From NCBI GenBank assembly GCA_026002855.1, contig BPGD01000001.1, positions 3,542,001 to 3,606,000 on the forward strand: a stretch of DNA of 64,000 nt, given 5' to 3'. The DNA comes from Bryobacteraceae bacterium (GTDB lineage Bacteria > Acidobacteriota > Terriglobia > Bryobacterales > Bryobacteraceae). This document shows, one piece after another, positions 8,633 through 18,600 of the stretch. The notes beneath the pieces were generated by a model that was not told where the DNA came from, did no database searches, and worked only from the letters and a program-made list of their open reading frames with translations. The translations under genes were made by a program, and so were the position numbers. How positions within the stretch are numbered: position 1 is the stretch's first letter; every line of letters begins with the position of its first letter.

Positions 8633-10966
8633 TCAAGGCGCCGCGGCCGCCAGGCAGACCAGCTTCCGGGCCACGGTCGCCACATAGAGCCTTCCCCCAG
8701 ATTCAAGCACCGGTCCCGTTCGGGGTGCATTGCCAAGGCACTGCTTCCACAGGAGCCTTCCGCCCGCTTCCAGCCCATAGACGCAGCCGTCGGCTGCGGC
8801 CGCATGGATGATGCCGTCGCGGCTGACCGCGGGCGAAACATCAACCGGACCGCCCAGCTTCTGCCGCCACAGAACTTCGCCTGCCCGGACGCAGTAAAGG
8901 CTCCCGTCCAGTGCGCCGATCAACACGCGGCTGTCCGGGAGAGCTGCCACGGCGTCCCCCGGACTGGCCGAAATCTGAAGCGACCAGTCCACGGTCCCGC
9001 CGGGGCGCACGCCAAGGATGCTGCCGGACGTGGTAGCGACAATCACGGTACCACCCGGTGCAATCACGGGCGGTCCGGCGGGTTCGCCTCCCAGCGCGAG
9101 ATCCCAGCCGGGAAGAGCCGCGGAGCGGAGCGACTGCCCGGAAACGAAGAAAGTTCGCCGCAGAGGGTCCTCGGCCGTCGTCAGCGCGGGCGCGCGGCCG
9201 GGTTCGACCCGCTCCAAATTGCCAAAGTCCGAGACGCCGGCGATCCGCCCGTCTTTCAGCCAAACTCTGAGGACACCGCCTTTCAGGACGTCCAGCCCGC
9301 CTCCCGGCTGCGCGGGCAGGGAAGCGGCCCACAACGGGCGGCCGTCCTCCACGGCGAGCACCCGGCCATCAGAGACAGCCACATAGACACGGCCGTGCCG
9401 GTCCACGACGGGGCCCGCCACCACATCGGCCGGCAGCCGGACACTCCACGTCTGGATCGCCTGTCGCAATCCGGGCACATCCGCCAGTCCATTTCGGAGC
9501 CGGTTGGCGCGCTCTGTTGGCCAGGCGGCGTCCACCTGCAACGGCCACTGTTCCAGAGCGACGTCCGGCCTCTGCGCCGCTGCTTCTGAACCATCTCCCG
9601 TTTGTTGCCGAGATGCTGGCACCGCTGGCTTTTCGGCTCGGGCCGCTGGGCCGGGCGTGCCGGCCCCGGGCCCGGAGTCCGGCAGAGCGTGCGTGCGGGC
9701 TGGGGGCGTGGCGGGCAAAGAGTCGTCAAAGGTCTCCATGCTCCCGCCGCGTTCCGTCGGCAGAGAGGCGTGCCGTCCCGGCCCTTCGTGCCAGTCGAGC
9801 GAGCGTAGCCCTGTCCAGATCAGGAGGAAGCCCACGAGTGCGGCGGCCGCCCACGCACCGGTCTTAAAGGCGAGCGGGGAACCGGGACGCCTGGCTGAGC
9901 CGGCGCGAGATCCGGGAAACGGGGGCGTTGCGTCGCGCGGCGTCGGGAGTGGGGATGGCGAAGCGGGTGCCAGCATCGGGGTCGTCGGCTTGTACACGCG
10001 CGCCGCATGGGCAGGTTCCGGCGCTGAATGGGAATCCGCCGGCCGACAGACAGGACAGGAGCAGGGAGCAACCAGCTCTGTCCTTTCTGCCGGGGCACCG
10101 ACAGTCGGGCGGGCCGCGGGCCACTGGCCGAAGAGAGCATCCACAAAGGCGGAGCAGCTCGGGTAACGATCCGAGGGGTCTTTTGCCAGTCCACGTAGAA
10201 GGGCATCGACGGCCGGTTCGGGCAACCCGGCCCGCTGGAGCGGTTCCACAGGCGGCGGTTGCGCCAGATGGCAATGGAGCAGCGCAAGCAGATTGTCGGC
10301 GTGAAAAGGCAGGACGCCCGCGAGCAGCTCATAGGCGACAACGGCGAGCGAGTACTGGTCTGCGCCGGGTCCGACGCCATAGCCCTGCCCCTGTTCGGGA
10401 GACATGTAGTTGGGACTGCCGAGGAACGCCATCGAGGCGGTCATCGACGGCATGGCCAGCCATTTGGCGATCCCGAAGTCGCACAGCTTCACCCAGCCTC
10501 CGGTGCTCACGAGGATATTGGAAGGTTTCACGTCGCGGTGCAACAGCCTCTGCGAGTGGGCGTAGTCCAGCGCTGCTGCGGCCTGTCGCAGGATGGAGGC
10601 CGCCAGTGCTGGCGGGAGTCTGCGCGTGGCGGCCAGCCGGTCCAGGGAGCATCCGTGAACCATCTCCATGGCGATAAACAGACTCCCGTCGATGACTCCG
10701 GCGTGGTAGATGGTGATGATGTTCGGGTGGGCAAGAACACCGGCCGTTTGTGCTTCCCGCAGCAGCCGGCGATGGAGCTCCTCCTGCGTTTCCGGCGTGA
10801 GACCCGGATCAGTCAGAACCAGCTTCAGCGCGACGTCCCGGCCGATGACGGTGTCGGTGGCGAGATAAACGACTCCCATCCCGCCGCGGCCAAGCGGGGC
10901 GAGGATCCGGTAATGGGCGATCCCCGCGCCCGGTTCAGGAATCCCGTCCTGGCTCGCCATCGTCAT
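8633..10966 (-). CDS. Ser/Thr protein kinase with C-terminal PQQ-like beta-propeller
   Basis: A 777-residue membrane kinase. The kinase domain (about 20-280) has the glycine loop LGRGGMGVVYLA, the lysine in VALKLVL, HRDVKPSN with catalytic D145, DFG with D163, and SPNYMSPEQ as activation segment. A Pro/Ser/Ala-rich linker leads to one transmembrane helix (about residues 365-385, AAALVGFLLIWTGL). The rest is an outside domain of repeated strands such as GRVYVAVSDGRVLAVEDGRP, a PQQ/YncE-type beta-propeller that may sense a ligand or cell-wall state. It is the last gene of a four-gene operon with a pseudocaspase, an M48 protease and a TPR protein, 12 bases after the pseudocaspase stop. ATGs at 10966 and 10960 are both possible starts. 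Confidence 0.9.
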   Translation of the reverse strand: MTMASQDGIPEPGAGIAHYRILAPLGRGGMGVVYLATDTVIGRDVALKLVLTDPGLTPETQEELHRRLLREAQTAGVLAHPNIITIYHAGVIDGSLFIAMEMVHGCSLDRLAATRRLPPALAASILRQAAAALDYAHSQRLLHRDVKPSNILVSTGGWVKLCDFGIAKWLAMPSMTASMAFLGSPNYMSPEQGQGYGVGPGADQYSLAVVAYELLAGVLPFHADNLLALLHCHLAQPPPVEPLQRAGLPEPAVDALLRGLAKDPSDRYPSCSAFVDALFGQWPAARPTVGAPAERTELVAPCSCPVCRPADSHSAPEPAHAARVYKPTTPMLAPASPSPLPTPRDATPPFPGSRAGSARRPGSPLAFKTGAWAAAALVGFLLIWTGLRSLDWHEGPGRHASLPTERGGSMETFDDSLPATPPARTHALPDSGPGAGTPGPAARAEKPAVPASRQQTGDGSEAAAQRPDVALEQWPLQVDAAWPTERANRLRNGLADVPGLRQAIQTWSVRLPADVVAGPVVDRHGRVYVAVSDGRVLAVEDGRPLWAASLPAQPGGGLDVLKGGVLRVWLKDGRIAGVSDFGNLERVEPGRAPALTTAEDPLRRTFFVSGQSLRSAALPGWDLALGGEPAGPPVIAPGGTVIVATTSGSILGVRPGGTVDWSLQISASPGDAVAALPDSRVLIGALDGSLYCVRAGEVLWRQKLGGPVDVSPAVSRDGIIHAAAADGCVYGLEAGGRLLWKQCLGNAPRTGPVLESGGRLYVATVARKLVCLAAAAP

Positions 10967-10978
10967 GGCGGCGTCCCG

Positions 10979-12472
10979 CTACCGCCTCAGCACAACGACA
11001 ACGGCAGGCTTTTCGGCTTCCTGGGCCAGAACGGCGTTGCCGCCGGGCGCGCTCCGCACGCGGTGACTGACGTAGCGGACCAGCTCCCTGGTGGTGATGT
11101 AGCGGTCGTGGTCGACATCCGCCATGCCGTCGAGCGCCTCTTTCACCGCTTCGGCGAAGCGGCCCGCGTTCGTTGCCGGATCCAGCTGGGGCCCGGCGGC
11201 CGGGGGCGCCACCAGAACCGACCGGCCCTTTGCCTGCGAGGCCAGACGCAGCAATCTCACTCCGAGAAGGTTTGCGCCGTCGAGATCGTCCTGGAGCAGA
11301 GGCGAGGCTGAGACCTCGAAGGCCAGCAGGATGTTTCGGGAACGAATCTGTTCTTCCAGCAGCTTTTCCAATTCGGCCATCTCAAGCGCCGTATCTTCCA
11401 CAGCGTTGGGCTGGGTGTCGAAGGCGGCCAGATAGAACCGTTCCTGGCGCGTGGGATCCTGCATGCCGCAGCCGCCGAAGTAGAGGAGCAGAAGATCATC
11501 TGGCCGCGCTTCCGCCGCGGCATTTCGCAACGCGTTGCGCAAAGCGGCCAATGTTGCCTGCTCATCTTTGAGAACCAGGACACGGTTGGCGGCGAAACCG
11601 CCGGCGGTCTTCAGCGCGGAGGCAATCGATTCGGCCTGGGCGCCCTGAGCGCCCGGAGCGCACAGCAGGGAGGAGCTGTGCTGATAGCGGGACACTCCGA
11701 CCAGGATGGCCATGCGATCGGCGGTGGGGGCGGGCGCAGACGCGTCACCGGCTCCGCTTACCGGGATGCTGACGCGGGTTCTGTTGCCACCGGCGTCTGT
11801 CGCCTCGACGAGAACGCTCGGCTGTCCCTTTTCCACGAACACCTCCGCATCGAAGGCGGCCGCCGTGGACTGGTCCGGGATGGAGACGGCCCGGCCACCC
11901 ACCAGCAGGTACCGAAGGGGCCGCCGCGCCGAAACCCTTCCGCGGACCCGGACCGAGCGCGGCGCACCGGTTGGGGCCGACAAGGGGCCTGCCGGTTGCT
12001 CAATCACCACCTCCGGAGTTGGGCCCTCTTCATGCCCCTGCGTGAACTCGTAGGCGAACCATTCGTTGCGCGCTTCCTCTTTCAGACGGAGGATCCAGTT
12101 GCGGTAATAACGGCGCCCATTCACGTCGATGACGGTGATTTCCAGGGCATTGACGCCCGGCTCCAGACGGATGTCGGGCCGCATCTGTAGGTTCAGTACG
12201 ACGGATTTGCCCCGGGCCGAGGAGCGCACCTGGCTGATGACCGCCGCGCTCTGAAGGTTCAGGCGGGGAAAGATCTTCGCATAGCTGACCCGCGATGCCA
12301 GCGGTTCGAGAACATGAATGACGACCTGATCCAGGGTTTCAACGGGCAATTCGACCACACTTCCGCGGAAGCTTTGCCCGGGGAATGCGGGAATTTCCAG
12401 TTCAAAGCGGTCGGGCGGACCCTGGAGGAGTCCGCCCGCCGCCAACAGAAGCGCCGGCAACAGGGGGAGCAT
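10979..12472 (-). CDS. Caspase-like (peptidase C14 fold) protein lacking the catalytic dyad
   Basis: A 497-residue exported protein starting with a signal peptide (MLPLLPALLLAAGG). Residues 1-~240 are beta-rich, Ig-like. From about 250 (MAILVGVSRYQ) it follows the bacterial caspase/metacaspase fold. The catalytic positions are changed. The expected YFxGHG reads YFGGCGM, with Cys335 in place of His. The expected DxCxSG strand end reads LLAFEVSAS, with Val387 at the Cys position. It should therefore be proteolytically dead unless Cys335 has been re-used. A C-terminal segment ADVDHDRYITTRELVRYV resembles the EF-hand-like element often seen after these domains. A GGAGAA sits 8 bases before the ATG. 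It follows the M48 gene by 21 bases. Confidence 0.75.
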   Translation of the reverse strand: MLPLLPALLLAAGGLLQGPPDRFELEIPAFPGQSFRGSVVELPVETLDQVVIHVLEPLASRVSYAKIFPRLNLQSAAVISQVRSSARGKSVVLNLQMRPDIRLEPGVNALEITVIDVNGRRYYRNWILRLKEEARNEWFAYEFTQGHEEGPTPEVVIEQPAGPLSAPTGAPRSVRVRGRVSARRPLRYLLVGGRAVSIPDQSTAAAFDAEVFVEKGQPSVLVEATDAGGNRTRVSIPVSGAGDASAPAPTADRMAILVGVSRYQHSSSLLCAPGAQGAQAESIASALKTAGGFAANRVLVLKDEQATLAALRNALRNAAAEARPDDLLLLYFGGCGMQDPTRQERFYLAAFDTQPNAVEDTALEMAELEKLLEEQIRSRNILLAFEVSASPLLQDDLDGANLLGVRLLRLASQAKGRSVLVAPPAAGPQLDPATNAGRFAEAVKEALDGMADVDHDRYITTRELVRYVSHRVRSAPGGNAVLAQEAEKPAVVVVLRR

Positions 12473-12493
12473 GGACTGTTCTCCGGGCCCGCT

Positions 12494-14167
12494 TTATTTG
12501 CGCCGCAGGAAGGGAACGGGCGCGGTTTTCTTTTTGTCGGGAGTGGCTGGAGTGGCCTGTGTCGGAACAACCTGGGGTTGCTGCGGCGCTTCGACAACCG
12601 GTGCTGCGACCGGGGCCGGCTGCGGTTCCGGCTTGGCTGCCGCTGTCAGGAGACCCGCGTGGGCCGGCAATTCCGGCACCCAGTTGGGCTCGCCCAGGAT
12701 GGTCAGGTAGTCATAAACGGAATCCAGGTTTGGCGGCAGCAGCGACGCCCCGCGGATCGTGAAATCGGAGTACCGCAGGTAGGAGTTGACGTAGGCCTGA
12801 AGCTCTTCGATGATCTGCTTGCGGTCCACGGCGGACAGGTCCCCCATCAGATTCAGGGCGCGATGCAGGTGAGCGCCGAAATTCAGGCCGCGCGCGTCAT
12901 ACTGGGCGGCCAGACGGAAGGCCTCATCGGCGGCACGCTTCTCTTCCGGGGTCCGCCCGACTAGCTGCAACACCTTGCCGTAGTAATACTGGGCCGCCGG
13001 GTCGTTGCTGCGAAGGGCAACCGCTTCTTCCAGGTTGCTCCTGGCGACGGCGAACATGTCGTAGTAATAGGCCATGATGCCGTTGTCCCGTTTCAGCTCT
13101 GCCATCAGATGGCGGAACTGGGGATTGTCCCCCACCAGCATGCCTTTGCTCCGCTTCAGGTCGATCTCCGCCTTGTAGGCTTTTTCGATCAGATCCTTGC
13201 AGTTTTCCATGCGATCGCGGATGCGGCGGCGGTTCCCGATAAAGCCGAGCCCGGCGCGGCTGTCTGCGTTGGTCGTGCGCTCGAGCGCGAGGTAGAGCCG
13301 CGGGATTTCGGTCACGTCGTAATTGGAATTGAGCAGAAGACGGAATGCTTCGCGGTCTGCCTCGTCCTCCTGAACCTTGTCAAAGTTGACATTGCTCATC
13401 GGGTTGAGGATGGCGCCGGCGGCGAGTCCGGCAACGAGTCCCGCGGCGGCCCCGACGGCCGCTCCCGAACCGCTGCGCGAAGAGGCGGCGCCGATGCCGG
13501 CTCCGACACCGGCGAGGACCGCGGAAAGCCATGCCGTTTTCACCGCCTGCCTGGCGTTATATTCCGGCTCGGCCAGCTTGAGCATCGACTTCAATTTCCA
13601 GTGCTCCTTCGTCACGTGCGCCATCTCGTGCGCCAGCACGTAAGCCAACTGCGCTTCGCTTTCGAGCATCGCCACCAGCCCGGTGGAGACGTAGATGGTG
13701 CCCGTGGCCAGCGTATGCGCCGAGGGAATCGGCGAAGGGGTCAGCCGGACGGCGAACAGTTTGTCGGAGTCTTTCGGCGCCAGCCGCTGACCCACCGAGT
13801 TCACGTAGTTCTGGGCGGCCAGATTGTCGTACAGGGAGAAGTGACGGCGGAAGCGGTCCTCCTGCACGGCGACCGTGGCGGAGCCGCGCGAGATGTTGGT
13901 ATTGAAGGCCATCTCCGTGTGCCGCCGCATCAACTCTTCATAGTCCTGGTCGACGGCATCGCGGAAGTCCGGATCATTTTCATACAGCTGAAGCGCGAAT
14001 TGTTTCAGCTTTTCATATTGTTTTTCCTGCCTGGCGGCAGCCTTCTGTTCTTCCTGGCGCCGCTTTTCTTCCCGTTTCTGTTTGTCCTTTTCCTTGTCCG
14101 CGGCCTGGCAGGGTGTCAGTGTTGATGCCAGCCCGAAAGCAAGTGCGGTGAGCAGCCATCGCTTCAT
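12494..14167 (-). CDS. M48 family zinc metalloprotease (BepA/Ste24-like), exported
   Basis: A 557-residue protein. The signal peptide ends in LTPCQA, which could be a lipobox. A charged Lys/Glu/Gln-rich coiled stretch (about 25-60) comes next. The M48 zinc motif is HEMAH (H180, E181, H184), with E269 in EDEADREAF as likely third ligand. A Gly/Ala-rich hydrophobic segment (GVGAGIGAASS onward) lies between them. The C-terminal half is helical with TPR-like repeats (DPAAQYYYGKVLQLVGRTPEE). Family members degrade misfolded envelope proteins, and a role in outer-membrane quality control is inferred. Its Shine-Dalgarno lies inside the last codons of the upstream TPR gene, 7 bases away, which suggests coupled translation. 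Confidence 0.85.
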   Translation of the reverse strand: MKRWLLTALAFGLASTLTPCQAADKEKDKQKREEKRRQEEQKAAARQEKQYEKLKQFALQLYENDPDFRDAVDQDYEELMRRHTEMAFNTNISRGSATVAVQEDRFRRHFSLYDNLAAQNYVNSVGQRLAPKDSDKLFAVRLTPSPIPSAHTLATGTIYVSTGLVAMLESEAQLAYVLAHEMAHVTKEHWKLKSMLKLAEPEYNARQAVKTAWLSAVLAGVGAGIGAASSRSGSGAAVGAAAGLVAGLAAGAILNPMSNVNFDKVQEDEADREAFRLLLNSNYDVTEIPRLYLALERTTNADSRAGLGFIGNRRRIRDRMENCKDLIEKAYKAEIDLKRSKGMLVGDNPQFRHLMAELKRDNGIMAYYYDMFAVARSNLEEAVALRSNDPAAQYYYGKVLQLVGRTPEEKRAADEAFRLAAQYDARGLNFGAHLHRALNLMGDLSAVDRKQIIEELQAYVNSYLRYSDFTIRGASLLPPNLDSVYDYLTILGEPNWVPELPAHAGLLTAAAKPEPQPAPVAAPVVEAPQQPQVVPTQATPATPDKKKTAPVPFLRRK

Positions 14168-14174
14168 GATTCAT

Positions 14175-14792
14175 TTACTCCTTCGTCACGAGATTCCACA
14201 GCCGGAAAATCAGCTCGGTTGTTCTGTCCGACCAGTCCGACGGACAAAGGTTCAGCTTGCGCCCCTGCACCGTCTCGATGCGGAAGCCGCCCTGGCCGGA
14301 ACCGAGCATGCGGTTCCGCCTGAACTCTTTCACCTCGTTGAATGCCAATGAGAATGAGTGGTCCCGCTGCGACGACACGAAGCTGAGCCTGCTTTTCTGA
14401 AATGAGAGCCGCCCCTTGCATGTGTCGCTGACTACGCCCCCGGAAAGCATCGCCTTTTCGTGAATGTGATCGACATTCACGCTGGCCTTGCCTCCCAGCA
14501 GGATTGCCTCCCGCATCAGCCGGAAGGCGCCCGCCTCGTCTTTCCTGCCATCGAGCAGGCAGATGGCCAGGTTCTCGGCGAGCGATGCGTCGGCAGGGTC
14601 GTTTTCCCAGGCTTCCTCCAGAAGGTTGGCCGCCTCGCGGTATCTACCTTCATCCATCAGCTTCAGACCGCGCTCGATCAGGGCCGCCTGGCGGCCGCGC
14701 CCGGGCGGCTGGGACCAGACAGCAGCCGGCGCTGCCAGCGCCAGAATAATCAAACAGAACACCGCTGCTGGGGGAAAAAACACGGATGACAT
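14175..14792 (-). CDS. Exported TPR protein with PH/GRAM-like C-terminal part
   Basis: A 205-residue protein of no named family. A signal peptide (VFCLIILALAAPAAVWS) is followed by two helical repeats of TPR character (ALIERGLKLMDEGRYREAA, then a second ending around LLDGRKDEAGAF). The last ~80 residues look like a small beta domain (GRLSFQKSRLSFVSS... RIETVQGRKLNL), similar in pattern to PH/GRAM domains. It is the first gene of the operon with the M48 protease, pseudocaspase and kinase. AGGA lies close before the ATG. It might deliver substrates or act as a scaffold; that is a guess from position only. Confidence 0.65.
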   Translation of the reverse strand: MSSVFFPPAAVFCLIILALAAPAAVWSQPPGRGRQAALIERGLKLMDEGRYREAANLLEEAWENDPADASLAENLAICLLDGRKDEAGAFRLMREAILLGGKASVNVDHIHEKAMLSGGVVSDTCKGRLSFQKSRLSFVSSQRDHSFSLAFNEVKEFRRNRMLGSGQGGFRIETVQGRKLNLCPSDWSDRTTELIFRLWNLVTKE

Positions 14793-15647
14793 TTCCTGCC
14801 TTATCTATCGCATCGACTCATTGCGCCGGTCTGTCAAGTCCCCATTTGGGTGAATTTTGCGGAAATTTCTGCGATCCGGGGTTATAAGAGCTTCCGGATT
14901 TTTTCAATTCCTGCTTCGGGCCGGGGCGCCGAACCGGGCCTCGTTCCACCGGATGCCTTCGTGCAGGGTCCGCCCGCATCGAGCCGGGCCACGGCGAGCC
15001 TGCGCACAACGCGCGACGGACCGGCCACAACGAATCTGCGCACCTGCACGCTTTCAGGGGCCGGTTGATCCGTCCGGCTCCAGGGAAGCGGAAGGGAAAT
15101 CCGTGCGCGGACAAATTCCGGTGGCCAGCACGGCCAGGCGGCAGCGAGGCCCGTTGTTGACGAACGCCGGGCTGGAGTTTTGAAACATTCCGCAGAGGCC
15201 GCTCGGCTGTCGGCCCGGATAGGTGCGTGTGGGGGCGTTGAGGGAAGCGCACCAACCCATCGTCATCGCCGCCGACAGCGGTCAATGGGAGCGCATACAG
15301 TTGAGTTGTTCCAGGGCGGGTATCGCCTGGACTGTGCCGCAGGGCGGCCGACGGATGACTTTGAGGCGCGGGTCCTGCCTCTCAGGCCCCGGGACGTGGC
15401 TTTCGGGAACCAGTGGGTGGAGGTTGGCGATTTTTCCTGATTCTGGACTGGAGAGTCTGGTTTTCGCCCGTGGGGTCAGTCGTTATGTTCTTGATTCTGA
15501 ATATGTCAGAACGAACGACGTGAGGCGCAATAGTATTGACACATTAGGGTGGCGTGAATATACTGAGCTAGAGCCACTGCCAGGGACGGCTTCCCCGTTT
15601 GAATCTGCCCTACGCCAGTGGCAAGTTCAATGCGAACAAGGGGTCCA
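14793..15647. other. Intergenic region between divergent operons
   Basis: About 855 bases with no convincing gene. Short overlapping reading frames occur on both strands but none shows a recognisable domain, good ribosome site or conserved-looking composition. The right end holds the Oar promoter and a leader of about 77 bases. Toward the left a TTGACA lies on the minus strand (14832-14837) upstream of the TPR operon, but without a matching -10. Confidence 0.5.
15536..15564 (+). promoter_or_regulatory. Near-consensus sigma-70 promoter of the Oar-like receptor
   Basis: TTGACA at 15536-15541, a 17-base spacer, and TATACT at 15559-15564. This is the best promoter match in the window and points at the receptor gene 84 bases downstream. 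The predicted start site is about 15571. Confidence 0.75.
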
Positions 15648-18600
15648 ATGAGAGAGACACTCGAAAGCGTCAACCAACCAGCCAGGCGGGTTCCGCGCGG
15701 CTGGCTGCAACAGGCCGCCATGTTAGCTCTGGCGGCGCTGCTGCTGTCGGCCCTGACGGCGCCGGCTCTGGCACAGTACGGCAGCGCGTCCATCAGCGCT
15801 ACGGTGGTGGACCGCTCTGGCGGCGTGGTGCCGAATGCAAAGGTCGTCCTGAAGAATGAAGAAAGCGGCATCACGCGTGAAACCGTGACAAACTCCAGCG
15901 GCGTATTCGTTTTTCCGTCCGTGCCACCCGGTACCTACACGGTGACCGTTTCGTTTCCGGGTCTCCAGACCCTGGAACGGAGGGGCATCCTGCTGAACCA
16001 GGGCGCCACTGTCACGCTGCCCAATCTGGTGCTTGAGGTCGCAGGCACGAGGCAGGAGGTTCAGGTGTCGGCAGAAGCCGAAGTGGTTGTTCCGGTGGAC
16101 TCCGGCCACACCAGCCAGACGCTGAACCGCACGATGGTCGAAGATCTGACGATCGTCGGCCGCAATGCCGCCGAGCTGATCAAAATCATGCCGGGCATGG
16201 CGATGACGAGCGGCCTCGGCCAGACGATGTGGAACAGCTATGTCACGGCGACCAACTCTGGGCCGATCGGACAATTTTCTGCCGCCGGTACGCAGCCCAA
16301 CGGCGCGATGACGATGACCTCGGACGGCGCCAATCTGCTGGACCCGGGCAACCAGGGCACGCAGACGGCCAACATCAACCAGAATCAGGTGCAGGAAGTC
16401 ACCGTACTTACCTCCGCCTACGGCGCTGAGTTCGCCAAGGGGCCGATCACCTTCCAGGCGATCGGCAAGAGCGGCGGCGCGCAGTTCCACGGCAGCGCAT
16501 ATCTATACGCGCGGCACGGTCAATTCAACGCGCTCGACAGCTACCAGAAGAGCCAGGGCATCAAAAAGGAGTCGCCTGACTATCAGGTGGACAAGTTTTT
16601 CTACCCCGGCGGCGACCTCGGCGGCCCGGTGCTGATTCCCGGAACGAATTTCAACAAGAACCGGGACAAGCTGTTCTTCTACACCGCTTATGAATACATG
16701 AAGCAGCAGCCCGTGGGTGAGCTCCGCAGCTACTTCGTTCCCACGGACGAGATGCTGAAGGGCAACTTCAGCCGCGAGTATCTGGACACACTCGGGCCTT
16801 ACTTCGCCAACGCTCGGAGCCAGGCCAACACTCTGCCCGGCGGCAACGCCACCTCCCAGGACGGCGTGCAGTTCCCGGGCGGAATGATTCCGCAGAGCCT
16901 GTTCGACAAGGACTCGATGGCCTATCTGAAGCTGTTCCCGAAGCCGAACGTGGATCCCAGAACGAATGCGACGGGCTCCAATTACCAGTTTTTGGCCAAC
17001 CCGCCGCAGGATCGCTGGGAGTACCGCATTCGCGGCGACTACAACATCAGCCAGAACACCAAGCTGTTTTTCAGCTGGAACCATCAGTCCGAATTGCAGA
17101 AGAACCCGATCGCCATTTGGTGGACCATGCCCAGTGCGCTGCCGTATCCTTCTCCGCAAGATGCGCGGCAGAAGGCAGACGTGCTGAGCGCCAACCTGGT
17201 TCATGTGTTCAGCCCGACCTTGACCAACGAGTTTATCTTCGCCAAGGCGCGGTTCCTGAACCCGGTGAAGCTGGTCAATCCGGATGCCGTGAACCCGGAC
17301 AAGATCGGCTTCACGATGACCGGGTTGTTCAAGAACCCATTCCTGCCGCAGATCCCGAACACTTACGGTTGGGGCAACTCCGCGGTGGGCTTCGCCACCT
17401 ACCCGTACGGCGCCCCGTGGTCGGCGGGCGGCGCGAATGCCTTTGGGAAGCTCTCCGATACGCCGAACATCAGCAACAACCTGACCAAGCTGTGGGGCAC
17501 CCACACGCTGAAGACCGGCTTCTACTGGGACTTCGCCCGCAACAACCAGACCGGCGGCGGTTATGACATGACCACGCAGGGTGGCGCTGCCTTCGAGAAC
17601 TGGGGCGCGCGCAGCACCGGCAATCCGCTGGCGGACTGGATCACCGGCCGCATTACGCAGTTTGGGCAGATGGAGTACGCCCCGGTGACCGACTTCAAGT
17701 ACTACACTTGGGCGTTCTACGTCAGCGACCAATGGAAAGTCACCCGCCGGCTGACCCTCACGCTCGGCATGCGTTTTGAGCACCTGGGCAACTGGGTGCC
17801 TCTCGGCAACCACCCGGGGCTGGCCGTTTGGGATCCGGCGCGGTACGACAACACGTCCAACGCGAAGTCCTGGACGGGCCATGTATGGAATGCCATCGAC
17901 AAGTCGATTCCCAAGTCGGGCTGGCCGTCCCGGACGTTGTTCCCCGAGCCCCGCTTCGGCTTCGCTTACGACCTGTTTGGCGACGGCAAGACGGTGCTGC
18001 GTGGCGGCGCCGGCCTGTACCGCTATCAGATCGCTTACAACTCAGTCAGCGGCCAGGCCTACAGCGCACCGCTGGATTACAAGCAGTTCACGACGGTGTG
18101 GGGCTGCTGCGTGGGCTGGCACCAGTTCAACCAATACTCGCCCGCCCTCGGCCCGTCGGGCCTCGGCTCTTCGGTGGCGCCGCTCAAGAAGGGTGACGAC
18201 CGCGTGCCCTATACCTGGACCTACAACTTCACCATCTCCCGCCGCCTGCCGTGGCGGAGCGTGGCGGAGTTCCAGTATCAGGGCAACCGCAGCGAAGACA
18301 TGCTGATCCGCGGCTCGCTCACCAACCTGAACGCGATTCCATTCGGGGCCTTCTTCGGTCCGAACCCCAGGACGGGACAGATCCTGGATCCGTACTCTTC
18401 GGGGTTCCCGGTCAACGACTACCGGCCTCTGGCCAACTACAGTGACGTTTCCCTGATCACTCACGGCAGCTACTCGCGCTACAACGCGTTCATTGCCACA
18501 TGGCAGAAGCAGTCCGGCCGCGTCACGTTCACGACGAACTACACCTTCAGCAAGGTGCTCGGCGTGCGCGACAACGTCTCGGACAATGGGGCGAGCGCTG

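Noticed and set aside
14832-14837. TTGACA on the minus strand upstream of the TPR operon
   Set aside because: No acceptable -10 at 15-19 bases, so not listed as a promoter.
14818-15651. Several short frames on both strands upstream of the Oar-like gene
   Set aside because: No family resemblance, no ribosome sites, and biased Arg/Pro/Gly content typical of non-coding high-GC sequence.
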